Of a stretch of DNA of 64,000 nt, positions 55,501-64,000 are shown piece after piece. Origin of the DNA: Galeopsis tetrahit (lineage: Eukaryota; Streptophyta; Magnoliopsida; Lamiales; Lamiaceae); NCBI GenBank assembly GCA_963675135.1, contig OY776128.1, positions 68,268,670 to 68,332,669 of the forward strand, in the 5' to 3' direction. Under the pieces are notes generated by a model. That model was not told where the DNA came from. It saw only the letters and a list, made by a program, of their open reading frames with translations, and did not search any database. Each line of letters opens with the position of its first letter. Positions within the stretch are counted from its first letter, which is position 1. Position numbers and translations under genes: made by a program.

Positions 55501-55909
55501 CAATGAAGCATGCAGCATCAGTAGACTTGTCCCAGTCTGCAAAGTACACATTTCCTTTCCTAGTTCTAGTCAATAGAGTTTGTTGAGTCCTATCTTTAAT
55601 TAAGCATTTTCCACTAGAAAACTCAACATTGAAATCTTTGTCACAATTTTGACTGATACTTAGGAGATTATATTTGAGACCAGCCACATAAGATACATTG
55701 GATACTTTGATGTTACCAATCATCAAAATACCATAACCTTTTGTAGTTGCTTGTGAGCTGTCTCCAAATGTGACATTTGGGCCTTCTTTTTCAATAAAAT
55801 CAGTGAGGAGTTCCTTGTTTCCAGTCATGTGCCTTGAACATCCACTGTCAAGGTACCATGCTGACTTTTTGCTCATGCTCCTCTTCTTGTGGCCCTCAGG
55901 TACCTGCAA
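52520..55909 (-). CDS. Sirevirus Pol: protease, integrase, RT, RNase H
   Basis: This is 1129 codons in one frame with the upstream gag segments. It has protease DSGCSRHM near residue 22, GAG-pre-integrase LWHKRLNHLN and CKPCQEG, integrase LHMDFFGP, SDKGTEF and VAERRNR, then reverse transcriptase QMDVKSAFLNG, LYGLKQAPRAW and YVDDIIFGS. RNase H follows with YSDADYGG, TTEVEYVAA and FCDNNSAI, and the end motif KADILTKPL. It follows directly on the in-frame TAA at 55910-55912, so there is no real start codon here. The linker between integrase and RT contains NPPENF/NPEGNSPEAN repeats like those in the extra frame. Confidence 0.93.
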   Translation of the reverse strand: MQVPEGHKKRSMSKKSAWYLDSGCSRHMTGNKELLTDFIEKEGPNVTFGDSSQATTKGYGILMIGNIKVSNVSYVAGLKYNLLSISQNCDKDFNVEFSSGKCLIKDRTQQTLLTRTRKGNVYFADWDKSTDAACFIAKSSSEQSWLWHKRLNHLNFKTMNKIARNTLVKGLPNEVFIKEHVCKPCQEGKQIKASFKGKPVISTERVLELLHMDFFGPITPASINGRKYTLVVVDDFSRFTWVVFLLNKKETQVKLPELLKRLSNEKSLSIIKIRSDKGTEFINSYINEYCTSNGIAHETSAARTPQQNGVAERRNRTLKEAARTLIADSNLPKRFWAEAINTACHTQNRCLITKGQGKTPYDLWKGRLPKVSYFHIFGCKYFIHNNGKDQLKAFDSKADEGVFLGYSQISRAFRVYNKKTLIVEETPHVVFDESIHEFGNENLESEEITQRTTRLSLKDKDTDFIEVVQTNPPENFTLDNNPEGNSPEANPTKRNDELNDPIPVHIQVTTTNEEAVPAEVVNGLNNQEGTRNVENTNVPDIEDNTPDYDPELDPAFNYPEFYEQNDSTSVEDNSTEEIRKRRTWLSDHPTDLILGDPSIGVKTRRFHGESVLFCCFLSEQEPSDIEEALQDANWITAMQEELNQFTRNEVWELVDRPSHQDVIGTKWVFKNKKNENDVIVRNKARLVAKGYCQHEGIDYDETFAPVARLEAIRLFLAYAAHKRFKVYQMDVKSAFLNGVLKEEVYVDQPPGFEIGDQVYRLKKALYGLKQAPRAWYDTLSQFLLDHGFTKGTVDRTLFRMSEGEDILLVQIYVDDIIFGSPNEKLCEKFSKLMQSKFEMSMMGLMNFFLGLQVKQSKEGIFINQAKYTREMIKKFGCATSKPVRIPMNTNWKMDPDESGVSTNSTEYRGIIGSLLYLTASRPDITFAVGVCARFQANPKKSHLEAAKRILRYLKGTENLGLWYPVDDNIELTGYSDADYGGCRIDRKSTSGTCQFLGNKLISWFSKKQNTVATSTTEVEYVAAGSCCAQILWLRQQLRDYRVNSTEVPIFCDNNSAIAISQNPVLHTRCKHVDIKHHFIRDHVEKKDIKLVKIHTDHQKADILTKPLAEARFLELSAELGLLDPGKLDK

Positions 55910-57169
55910 TTAGATAGGTTTAGGTACCCTTTGAGTTTTGGGTCCTGAGAGGTTAGCTGTACCTTTAGGAACCCAAACTTGCCTAATAACCCTGATTGAT
56001 TCAAGGTGGCTAAGTTGTCTTCCTCTAGCATCTACATACACTGTCTTTCCCTTAAATGCCTTTGGGAAAGTGTGTGTGAATGTGTTAACTCTGTAAGTTT
56101 CAGGATAATTGTCAAATCTCCTGAACTTTCGAGTTCTTTGTGCTACTTGAGGGAATCTTTGAGGAAAGGCTTTCTTATGACCATTACCCTTTGGCAGGAA
56201 GGGTTTTGGTTGTCTCATTTTATTTTGCCTTTGAGGATACTTATCCTTAGGTCTAGTTAGCTGAGGCTTTCTCAGAAGAGTTGGCCTAGGCTGATTATAC
56301 CTTGGATAATTCCTCTGAACATTGTTCAGGAGAGTTGCCCTTCCATTGGGTCTACTCTGCTGACCAACATTCCTCTTATGTTCAGGAGCTTTGGCCATTT
56401 CCTTAGGTTTTGGCCTAATCTCCTGAAGCACTTGAGTAGGCAGATCATCCATTTTGCCCTTTCCTTTGTTCAGTGGCTGAATCATTTCATTTTCAGTTTG
56501 TGCCACTGACTTAACAAAGATTCTCTTAGTGTTACTCACAGAAGCAACACTAAGACAAGGTGAAGATTCAAATGGATCAAAACCTAATCCACTTCTTTGA
56601 GCCATAGGTCTTTGATAACTCTGAATTTCCTCTATTGCTCTAGAGGATTTCTTCAGAGCAGACATCTTTAATTTCAGGCTCTCTTCACTTGATTTAAGAA
56701 TGTCATATTCATGTGAGAGGTTTTCAAACTTGGCATTTAGAATTTTAAGTTCAAAATCTTTTCTCTTCTGAGAGAGAAGTTGATCATCAATCTCCTTTTG
56801 TTGGTCAACTATCCTGAGATTTGCTTCCTCAAGCTCTCTCAAGACTTGTTGATACAACTCAGTAGACTTGACATCAACAACTGCCTCAGAGTTTTTGGCA
56901 AGTTCAATAGCCAATCTTTCATTTTCTCTCACACAATTATCATGAAATTCTTGTAGCATAGTGAAATCTTCCATCAACTTTCCAAGGGAAAGCTTCAAGT
57001 TGACCTCACTATTGTTTTGTGAGATGAATGATGGTGAACTAGAAGTAGAGGATACCTCATCATCCTCAAGAGCCATGTTGCAGACATCATCATCATCATC
57101 ACTGTTGGAGAACAGTCCATCAGAAGAGTTGAAGCTTTCAGCACTATCAGATTCTTCACCAGCCATCAT
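55910..57169 (-). CDS. Sirevirus Gag C-terminal / Gag-Pol linker with coiled coil
   Basis: This is 419 codons between two in-frame stops of the same polyprotein frame. The first part is acidic and Ser-rich. A long coiled coil follows (about residues 55-180, for example LRELEEANLRIVDQQKEID), then a strongly basic Pro/Arg/Gln-rich stretch. Coiled-coil Gag regions are typical of Sireviruses. The terminal TAA (55910-55912) stands where Pol should follow without a break. Confidence 0.8.
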   Translation of the reverse strand: MMAGEESDSAESFNSSDGLFSNSDDDDDVCNMALEDDEVSSTSSSPSFISQNNSEVNLKLSLGKLMEDFTMLQEFHDNCVRENERLAIELAKNSEAVVDVKSTELYQQVLRELEEANLRIVDQQKEIDDQLLSQKRKDFELKILNAKFENLSHEYDILKSSEESLKLKMSALKKSSRAIEEIQSYQRPMAQRSGLGFDPFESSPCLSVASVSNTKRIFVKSVAQTENEMIQPLNKGKGKMDDLPTQVLQEIRPKPKEMAKAPEHKRNVGQQSRPNGRATLLNNVQRNYPRYNQPRPTLLRKPQLTRPKDKYPQRQNKMRQPKPFLPKGNGHKKAFPQRFPQVAQRTRKFRRFDNYPETYRVNTFTHTFPKAFKGKTVYVDARGRQLSHLESIRVIRQVWVPKGTANLSGPKTQRVPKPI

Positions 57170-57325
57170 GGCCTTTCTATTGGTGAATTTTCTGTCTCTT
57201 TTAGCTTGCCTCTCTCTTCTCTCCTTAGAGCTTAATTCAGTGAAATCATACTGGAAGTGCCCTTTCTTCTTGCAGTTATAGCACAGATCTTCATCATCTT
57301 CTTTCTTTGATTCTTCTCTTCTTTT

Positions 57326-58381
57326 TTATGATGAGGGTTCAGCTCTACTGGACCTTCTCCTATCAGAGTACTTGTCCTCTGATCTTTTCTCTTCAGGCTT
57401 TTTGGCTTCAGCCTGATCTTCAGGAGAGTTGTACCTTCTCCTGAATTTGTTGTCCTGGTAGAATTTCTTGTATCTACCAAACCTTGAATTTAGCTTTTCA
57501 AACCTTCTAGCCATCAAGGCTAGTTCTTCCTTCATTTCAGTCTTTGAGACTGACTTTGATGATCTTGGAGTGGACTGCATTTCTGGTTCAGCAGCTTTGG
57601 CTTTGAATGCCACTCCCTTAGTAGGATTTGAAGGTTCCTCAACAGGCTTTCTTCTATTGAGGTCGAACTCATAAGCTTTGAGTTCTGAGAAGATTTGTTG
57701 CATGGGCATGGTGGAGAGATCTTTGGTATTTTGCATCATTACAGCATAGACATCCCACTTTTGAGTGAGACTTCTCAAGATCTTCAACCCAACTTCTCTC
57801 TTGGTGTAGACCTTGCCCAATGAGTTGATCTCATTCATCACATCAGTGAATCTACCAGCAAACTTATCAATGGACTCCTCAGACTCCATTGAAAACTGTT
57901 CAAATTTCTGCACTGCCACTTGGAGCTTATTCTCCTTGATCTTTTCAGTACCCTCACACATTTCTGTAAGAGTATCCCATATCTCTTTGGCAGTTGTGCA
58001 GTGGTAGACCCTTCCCATGATTGCATCTGGAATTGTTTGGTAGAGGGTGTTCATGGCAAGATAATTTAAATTATCTTTTCTCTTTTCATCAGCAGTGAAG
58101 TCATCTTCATCTTTGGGAATCAATTCCCATATATCTGCTCTTTGAGCCTCAGTGACTCTGGGATTGACAAAGGTGAACACAAAAGGACCTCTTGTGATCA
58201 CTCTCAACATATCAGTATGTAGAGATGCAAGATGAGCCCTCATTCTGATTTTCCAGAAATCATAGTTGTCAATTGAGAACATGGGCAGTTTGTGATGAGA
58301 AATGTGGTTGACTGGATTTGTGGCCATGTTGTCCAATCCTTGAGCATTAGGAGGTGGAACAGCAGCATTGTTGTTGGCCAT
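57326..58381 (-). CDS. Sirevirus Gag N-terminal part (UBN2/DUF4219 type)
   Basis: It starts at ATG 58379-58381, about 125 bp after the primer binding site. It has the DUF4219/UBN2 gag fold (MFSIDNYDFWKIRM, CTTAKEIWDTLTEMCEG, KFEQFSMESEESIDKFAGRF). After 351 codons it meets TAA 57326-57328. The same frame then codes for the zinc-knuckle segment CYNCKKKGHFQYDF, in which the last Cys of the CCHC pattern is Phe. The stop and the lost Cys indicate decay, although a functional short Gag cannot be excluded. Confidence 0.85.
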   Translation of the reverse strand: MANNNAAVPPPNAQGLDNMATNPVNHISHHKLPMFSIDNYDFWKIRMRAHLASLHTDMLRVITRGPFVFTFVNPRVTEAQRADIWELIPKDEDDFTADEKRKDNLNYLAMNTLYQTIPDAIMGRVYHCTTAKEIWDTLTEMCEGTEKIKENKLQVAVQKFEQFSMESEESIDKFAGRFTDVMNEINSLGKVYTKREVGLKILRSLTQKWDVYAVMMQNTKDLSTMPMQQIFSELKAYEFDLNRRKPVEEPSNPTKGVAFKAKAAEPEMQSTPRSSKSVSKTEMKEELALMARRFEKLNSRFGRYKKFYQDNKFRRRYNSPEDQAEAKKPEEKRSEDKYSDRRRSSRAEPSS

Positions 58382-58504
58382 ATCTCAAGAACACACAGTT
58401 AGTCAACAATTGATAGGATTTCAAATAGATCAGTTCAGTGACCACACCAAATATGTGATTTTTGAAAACCAAGATGGTTTTTCAGAAGCAGTGGTCTTTG
58501 AACC

Positions 58505-58519
58505 CCTGCTCTGATACCA
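58505..58519 (-). other. primer binding site, initiator-Met tRNA type
   Basis: The minus strand reads TGGTATCAGAGCAGG two bases after the 5' LTR, the canonical plant copia primer site. Confidence 0.92.
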
Positions 58520-58521
58520 CT

Positions 58522-59740
58522 TGTTGGTCCTGAAAGGAGTATATAACAAGTGTATGGGGGGGGGGGGGGAGGAATACACTTGTATGAAAATTCTTTTCTA
58601 ACTTGATCAAACCAGAGCTCAGCAAGGTTGTCTTGGACAACTCTGCTGAAGATGATTAACTCTTCTAAGATAATCAGACTACTAAGTACTATTGAGTACT
58701 TAGTTGAATAACTATCTAGGGGAGTTATATGTGCGGAATAGTGGTTGGCCCTTTTAGTTTAGACTCCTTTAGATTCTGAAATCACTTAGTCAAATCAATA
58801 CAGTCCAGTTTCAGGGAACTTGTCCAAATCAGTTTTGCACAGTCTTTGAATGTTTATCCTTTGAAAGACCAGTTTTGTGTGCAGTGTTGAATGTATGAAA
58901 GTACTTGAAATGTAAATCAACACAAGAGTTTATAGTGGTTCAGAGATTCAAGCTCCTACATCCACTTTCCCTGATTTAACAGGATAATTCCTTCACTCTT
59001 GGAATTAACTTGTTTTATAGTGCCAAGGTGCACTTGATCAAGAACACCACTCCTTGGTGAATTGATCCCTAGGATGTCTAGAGTTCTAGTACCCTCTTCT
59101 CAACTCAGAACTGAACTGTTCTTCTCTCAACAGTCAGCTCCTACCACTTCTACTACTACAACCTTCTCACTTTCACTCTTGAAAGATATGAGGATTGAAG
59201 TAAGACTTGGACATGGCTTCTGATAGGACAACATTCCTCATCATTTGGACAACTCTCCTTATCACTATCAGCAGTCTTGCTTATCAGTAAGGTTGGCTTG
59301 CTCTTCTTCAGATGACTTGGCTCATACCCTTTGTTTCACTTCAAGGTGATCTTAGCATGTTGATTTGTAGTTCTCTAGGGTATGGTTGTCTCTATTTCTT
59401 CAGCATAGTTGACCTCAACTTTCAGAGCACTTTATCTTGATTTCTTGTACTGAGACAACTCCTCTGGACAACTCTCCTGATCAGTATAGTTGGTCTTCAA
59501 AAGACTTAGTGTTGTATCCAGAGTTTGAGCCTTGAGGGGACTTGTTCTTGATGGACTTCTAAGCATGTGTTCCCCCTCAAATTGTGCATCTACTCATCTA
59601 AGAGCTACCTAACATATTAGCTCCTCATCTAACCTTTATACTATATGTTCTAACATTTCTAGAACATATTCAATTTGACTTAGGCATGTCTCAGGGGGTT
59701 TTGGTATTAAATCAAAACATATCTCATTTTATTCCCAACA
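58522..59740 (-). repeat. 5' LTR of Sirevirus-like element, 1219 bp, internally deleted
   Basis: It matches the 3' LTR but lacks 413 bp (corresponding to 45566-45978) and another 15 bp. The larger deletion lies between two TAAG tetramers, leaving one at 59201-59204. A G-rich run (14 G, then AGG) begins at 58556. Confidence 0.92.
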
Positions 59741-60195
59741 ATATGTTTCATTCATCATGTATTAATATATTTAAGTGCAACGAATTAATGTAAACATGTA
59801 TACAATGAAATATTTAATTAGTTAAAAAGAATTGATTAATACATGAATATAATCAATGAAACATATATGAATTCATTTATTTTTAATACATATGTACTAA
59901 ATTTGATGAATTCAAAAAGTCTCTCTTTTAATTAATAAATATTAATTTATCGATAAATTAATACCTCTTTAAATTAATAAAATTCCATGGTCCCAAGGTT
60001 ATTAATTTAAAGAGGTTTTACTGTATGTCATTCCTTTTGGATCCAAATAAATAATCAAATTACTTTTTTTCTTTACTCTATTCATAAAAAGTTTACAAAA
60101 TTATCCCTAAAAACTCTACTCATTATAAATTTTCTTACATTTTTATTAAAATTTGTACACTCACCTTCTTAGGGTGAAAATACCTTTGGGACGTT

Positions 60196-61600
60196 ACATT
60201 TAAAAAAAAAAAAGTGTGACGCACTAATGCACATGTCAAAAATCGAAAAAAATTTAGCCTCAAAAATTAGTTTAGTGATTTATTTGATAAAAAGAAAAGA
60301 AGCAAAAAAACAATTTGGTAGTTTATATGCGCAATTTCGATGATAGTTTAATGGATTTGTTGCAATTATGCCTTGATTTCTTTCTTTTTTTTCAGTCTTT
60401 TAGCATGTGTCAATAATTTCGTGCTTAATATCTGCATAATATGATTTTCTTAGGTAATTTAATATGTAGAGTAAAATAGCAAAATATCTGCATACTTGAA
60501 GTGTACGGATATGTCGAATCAAGTAATGGCTGAACTTTGAGAAACAATCTACTTCAGATACATCGAATTATATAACTTACGAGTCAACTCGGATATACTC
60601 ATATACCACCAAAATTTTTGGTAAGATATCTCGACCAAATTTTGATAAGCATTGTGGGCTTCTTCGTGGAAAGCAATTAATTTCTTAAAATAAAAAAACA
60701 AATTAATTTTGTTCTTCTTCATCCTAACTATATAGATTTTTTCCCCCCTACCTATATATAGTTCACTTCCCCCACTAATTATTATTTTTTAAAATTGTAA
60801 TAGGGAGGATTCGAATCACAAGTGTTATTAGAAAATTAATATATAATAATTAATTTCCAATCGCTTTACAAATTCAAAATTTTATGATATCACTCAACTC
60901 ATTTAAATTATCTTTACGATGGTGATAATTCATTCAATGTAGTAAAATAAATAATAATTTTGAATGAAACAATTAATACCATCAAATTAATACTATCATA
61001 TAATGAAATAACTAAAATTTAGTCCCCATCAAAATTGACACAAATTTCAAGAAAATAGTATATAAATAGATAAAGTAAAAGTATTTTACAGTTCATTATG
61101 AATAAAATAAAATAGAAAAGAGAATATGTATACTTTCTCCGTTCAATTTTATTATGTCAATTTCTCCGAGTACGAATTTTAATGAATATTGATTAATTTA
61201 TGTATAAAGTAAAAAAGTTGAGAGTATGATAGAATGTTGTGAGGTACATTTATAGATAAAGTGATTGTTTTATGAGATGGAATGAGTATAAAAATTGATG
61301 GATGAATAAAACGAGCTAGAATAAATTTAGTGGATGTGGAGGTTGAATAAAAACTAGAGGTGAAATGACAAGAAGTTTCAGGAGATTTGCACAAGGAGGC
61401 TTTGGCAAACAAAAATATATAAATAAAATAGGCCTAAAGACAGTATCCAAGGAAACCAGTAGAATTAATACAAGTGGCTATAAAATCACAACGAGCACAC
61501 TTTTGTGTGACGAGAATACCCCTCCAATCATTTCATTGTACTTGAGTGTCCTGTCTTCTGAATTCTTAAATCTCTGTATAAATTCATCACCTCTATTTTG
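60196..61600. other. intergenic and promoter region of the 5-phosphatase-like gene
   Basis: AT-rich. A possible Stowaway fragment begins near 61133 (CTTTCTCCGTTC). A pyrimidine-rich stretch (61648-61680, CCCTCTTTTTTCTTCTCTCT) resembles the Y patch near plant transcription starts. No separate gene is seen. Confidence 0.4.
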
Positions 61601-61680
61601 TTTCTCCTATAATATGTACACTCTTCTCCACCAATCAATACCCTCAAGTTCCCTCTTTTTTCTTCTCTCTTTCTCTTAAG

Positions 61681-61737
61681 CACGGACACTTTCTCAAATC
61701 CTACAGTAATTACGCTGTTGTCTCTTCAATCTTCCAT
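61681..61737 (+). other. probable 5' UTR exon end of the 5-phosphatase-like gene
   Basis: A splice donor follows at 61738 (CCAT/GTAAGTG). The next exon, at 62130, carries the first ATG. The transcription start is not determined, so only the 3' part of the exon is given. Confidence 0.45.
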
Positions 61738-62169
61738 GTAAGTGATTAATCCTCTCGTTTAGAATTATTCTAATTAATTACAATAATTGGTCTCTCTAGC
61801 TTGGATTATTGTTTTTTATGCTGTCTCAATTTCTCCTGCAAATGGCTTCTTTTTTAATCTTCAGTTGAATACTACAAATATCACTTGTTTATATATACCA
61901 CTAAAATCAATCTAAATTAAACAGTCCATTTGACATATCTTAATTTCATCTCTAATTTTATGAATGTGTCCAACAAGTTTTTTTTTCTATATACATCCAC
62001 TTGTTCTTCTTAAGGAACTTTCATCCACCAATTAATCTAATTTTATATATGAGCAATAAAAAATAAATAAATTCCATAAAATATCTCCTCATTTAAATTC
62101 ATTATTTCTTCTTATATATGAAACTGCAGAAACTGATCTTCCCATTTCATCACACACGCTCTCCAAACA

Positions 62170-63932
62170 ATGAGACAAGAACGCCAACATCTCAAGGTAT
62201 GTATCTCATTTCTTGTTCTTGTATGATATGAATATTGACATGCATGATACATAAAAAAAAAAAAATGTTTTATTTCAAATTAAGTTGTTAGTGAGTAGTA
62301 TTAATTAGTTCAAGATTCGTTAATTAATTGCAGTCCCACTCATCATGGCCCAAAGTTGTGGCCAGAAAATGGTTGAACATAAAAGGTGGGACGGATCAAC
62401 AATTTCACTCCGATTATAACACACAAGGTACGTATATTTATTCGTTCAATTGAACTATTATTGTATAACAGTTACATACGATATAACTTATATTTAATCC
62501 AAACACTCAGCATATTATAACTCAAATACAAAAGGTCAATCTGCATCTTATATATGTAACAGGGGTGGCGCTATTAACACCCCATAAAATGTTATACACA
62601 CCCCAAATGTTAAACACACTCCATTAAAATTTAAAAATCAATTTTTATTACTAAACATACCCCAATTCTTTCCTATTTACCCTTTTAACACTTAAAACAA
62701 AATACAATTTAAATAAAAACCAAAATAACATTATTAAAATTAACTAAATCTTAAAAATATATAAATTTAAAAAAAAAAAGTTATCATCCGAAAAAAAAAA
62801 TTATCATCCGAACAAAAAATATTCAATAATATAAAAAAAATTAAATAAGGTTGAAAAATATTTTAAAAAATCAAATAAATATTAAAAAAGTATTTGAATG
62901 AAAAAAATCAATTAAAAATTTTAAAACGTTAAGAAAATCAACTAAAATTTTAAAATAATTAAATTAATTTTTTAATTATATCTGAACAAAATTAAATAAA
63001 ATCTTAAATAAATCAAATATAAAATAAAAATCTTCAAAAAAATATTAAACCTACAAAAAATTTAAAAATATTAAAAACTCAACTAAATCTTCAAAACTTA
63101 TTTAATTTATTAATTTTTGAAGATTTAGATGATTTTTTTAAATATATATTTTTGATTTATTTATCTTTTTATATTAATTTAATTTTTTTTTATTTAAATA
63201 TTTTTTACACTTTATCAAATTTATTAAATATTTTTACTATTTTATTTATTTTTAATTAATTTTTAAAATTTTATTTTATTATTTTTATTTATTTCTGAAT
63301 ATTTTCAGATTTTATTAAATCTTTTCATTTTTTTTTTAAATTAATTGATTTATTATTTTAAATATTTTGTTGACTTTTTCAAAATATTTTCAAATTTTAA
63401 ATATATTTTTTCAGATTATTTTTTTAAATTATTTTACTCAAGGATTACTTAGTCATTTTATTCATACCTATTTTTGTCTTTAAAATAATGGGGTATGTAT
63501 AACAGTATATGGGGGTGTTAATAGCCCCACCCATGTAACAGTTATACAAGAGTATTTGCGTTATTTTTATTTGTTTATTTTTTAAAACAAAAAATAAAAT
63601 TGAAGTTATTTTTGAAATCCAGCTTCTCTCCAGAGCCAGAGGCGGAGGAAGAGTTGCTCGGACGAAGGGTCAAACGCCGTCGTGCCGGAAGAATTATCAG
63701 GTACTTGCCGGCCTTATTATTTACACTAGCATATTTATTTATTAAATAATTAATTATTGAAGTTGAGAGAGTAAGTAGGGCTTGCGGATTTTGTGTTTAG
63801 CCTTGTCGTTAATCCGGATTAATTAACTCTTAATCATGATTATTTTATAGATCAATGGCTGATGGAAACAAGTAACGAAATTGAACGGCCAGGATTCGAC
63901 CAGCAAGCTACATCTGCCTCTACTAGTCTTAG
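62170..63932 (+). CDS. type I inositol polyphosphate 5-phosphatase-like, N-terminal exons
   Basis: Coding exons 62170-62196, 62334-62427, 63623-63700 and 63851-63932 join in phase. They begin MRQERQHLK, continue SWPKVVARKWLNIK, then RRRKSCSDEG and DQWLMETSN. The tryptophan- and lysine-rich (S)WPK..(V/A)RKWLNIK opening followed by RRKSCSD is the N-terminal signature of plant type I 5-phosphatases of the CVP2/CVL1 kind, which remove the 5-phosphate from inositol phosphates and PtdIns(4,5)P2. The catalytic domain lies beyond the window edge, so activity cannot be judged. The third exon's acceptor was chosen because only this frame stays open into the next exon. The preceding intron carries a MULE. 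Confidence 0.7.
62563..63532. mobile_element. MULE-type element M4, 970 bp, in a 5-phosphatase intron
   Basis: It has a perfect 9-bp TSD ATGTAACAG (62554-62562, 63533-63541). The terminal inverted repeats are about 43 bp, starting GGGTGGCGCTATTAACACCC and, on the complement, GGGTGGGGCTATTAACACCC. Both continue with TGTTATACA(C/T)ACCCC. The interior is almost pure A/T and has no coding capacity. Confidence 0.93.
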
Positions 63933-64000
63933 GTAAGCTGTAAGCAATACTGGAATTTACTGTTATCTTTTTTCTACTATTAAAAAAGTACTCCGTAAAA

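Larger units (their letters stand above)
44887..59740 (-). mobile_element. Sirevirus-like (SIRE/Maximus) copia element, 14,854 bp
   Basis: LTRs at both ends and a perfect 5-bp TSD ATATG (44882-44886, 59741-59745) define it. The size, the coiled-coil in the Gag region, the RT block IIFGSPNEKLCEKF and a long extra frame after pol are those of Sireviruses. The order on the minus strand is 5' LTR, PBS, gag-pol in one frame, a 0.7-kb spacer with palindromes, a 1.6-kcodon extra frame, purine tract, 3' LTR. About 11 substitutions in about 1.2 kb of aligned LTR suggest a recent insertion. Stops in gag-pol make this copy defective. Confidence 0.93.
44377..60023. mobile_element. Emigrant/pogo-type Tc1-mariner element split by a Sirevirus
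   Basis: Inverted ends CAGTAAAACCTTTATAAATT and AATTTAAAGAGGTTTTACTG, flanked by TA (44375-44376, 60024-60025), are of the Emigrant/Lemi1 type. The pieces are 44377-44886 and 59746-60023, about 790 bp without the retrotransposon. A short remnant of a pogo-like transposase N-terminus lies in the left part. Confidence 0.8.
39214..60194. mobile_element. Stowaway-type MITE split into three pieces by later insertions
   Basis: The pieces 39214-39312, 44335-44376 and 60026-60194 together follow the intact Stowaway at 30198-30480. The left piece has CCGTCCCACCGAAATTT, the middle piece TTCACCCTCAAAATATACAC (also in the intact copy), and the right piece ATTCATAAAAAGTTTACAAA then TTTGGGACG. The copia element 39313-44329 and the Emigrant-like element 44377-60023 are inserted in it. 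The original MITE would be about 310 bp. Confidence 0.8.

Noticed and set aside
61129..61230. possible further Stowaway MITE
   Set aside because: One end resembles CTCCGTTC, but no matching inverted end or TA duplication was found, so it is at most a fragment.

Overview
The window is nuclear DNA of a flowering plant, most likely a eudicot. It is AT-rich, has spliced plant genes with GT-AG introns, and is dominated by plant transposon families (Ty1/copia, L1-type LINE, Helitron, hAT, MULE, Stowaway, Emigrant/pogo). I see no tRNA or rRNA gene and no CRISPR. The species cannot be fixed from the sequence alone.

Only two host genes look functional. One is a complete nine-exon gene for plastid diaminopimelate epimerase (dapF, 26416-29700, + strand), the penultimate enzyme of plant lysine synthesis. 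The other is the 5' part of a type I inositol polyphosphate 5-phosphatase-like gene (exons from about 61.6 kb, cut off by the right edge). A truncated MIZU-KUSSEI1-like (DUF617) pseudogene lies at 22192-22578 on the minus strand.

Layout. 1-4677: 3' two thirds of a Ty1/copia element with one in-frame stop and its 3' LTR. 5.2-18.9 kb: an old tandem array of a ~0.4-kb repeat broken by three elements (a 942-bp DNA element with 9-bp TSD, a 3.77-kb Helitron, a 7.6-kb LINE). The LINE itself carries a 1.67-kb hAT. The untouched repeat copies serve as empty sites, so the boundaries are unusually secure. 20.6-23.3 kb: a Stowaway MITE, short duplications and the pseudogene. 23.3-26.3 kb: three MULE-type elements of related families, each with a 9-bp TSD, packed end to end directly upstream of dapF. 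30-38 kb: Stowaway MITEs, a fold-back element between 15-bp direct repeats, a small Helitron, a SINE-like sequence and a hAT.

39.2-60.2 kb: one Stowaway-type MITE split into three pieces by a young intact copia element (39313-44329, 1412-codon gag-pol) and by an Emigrant/pogo-type element. The latter is split in turn by a 14.85-kb Sirevirus-like copia element (44887-59740) with gag-pol and an extra env-position reading frame. 62.6-63.5 kb: a fourth MULE-type element with 9-bp TSD inside an intron of the 5-phosphatase gene.

The sequence therefore records a layered insertion history around two housekeeping-type genes. The most unusual feature is the MULE family upstream of dapF, whose members carry perfect or near-perfect GTCGAC-rich palindromes and GC-rich cargo.
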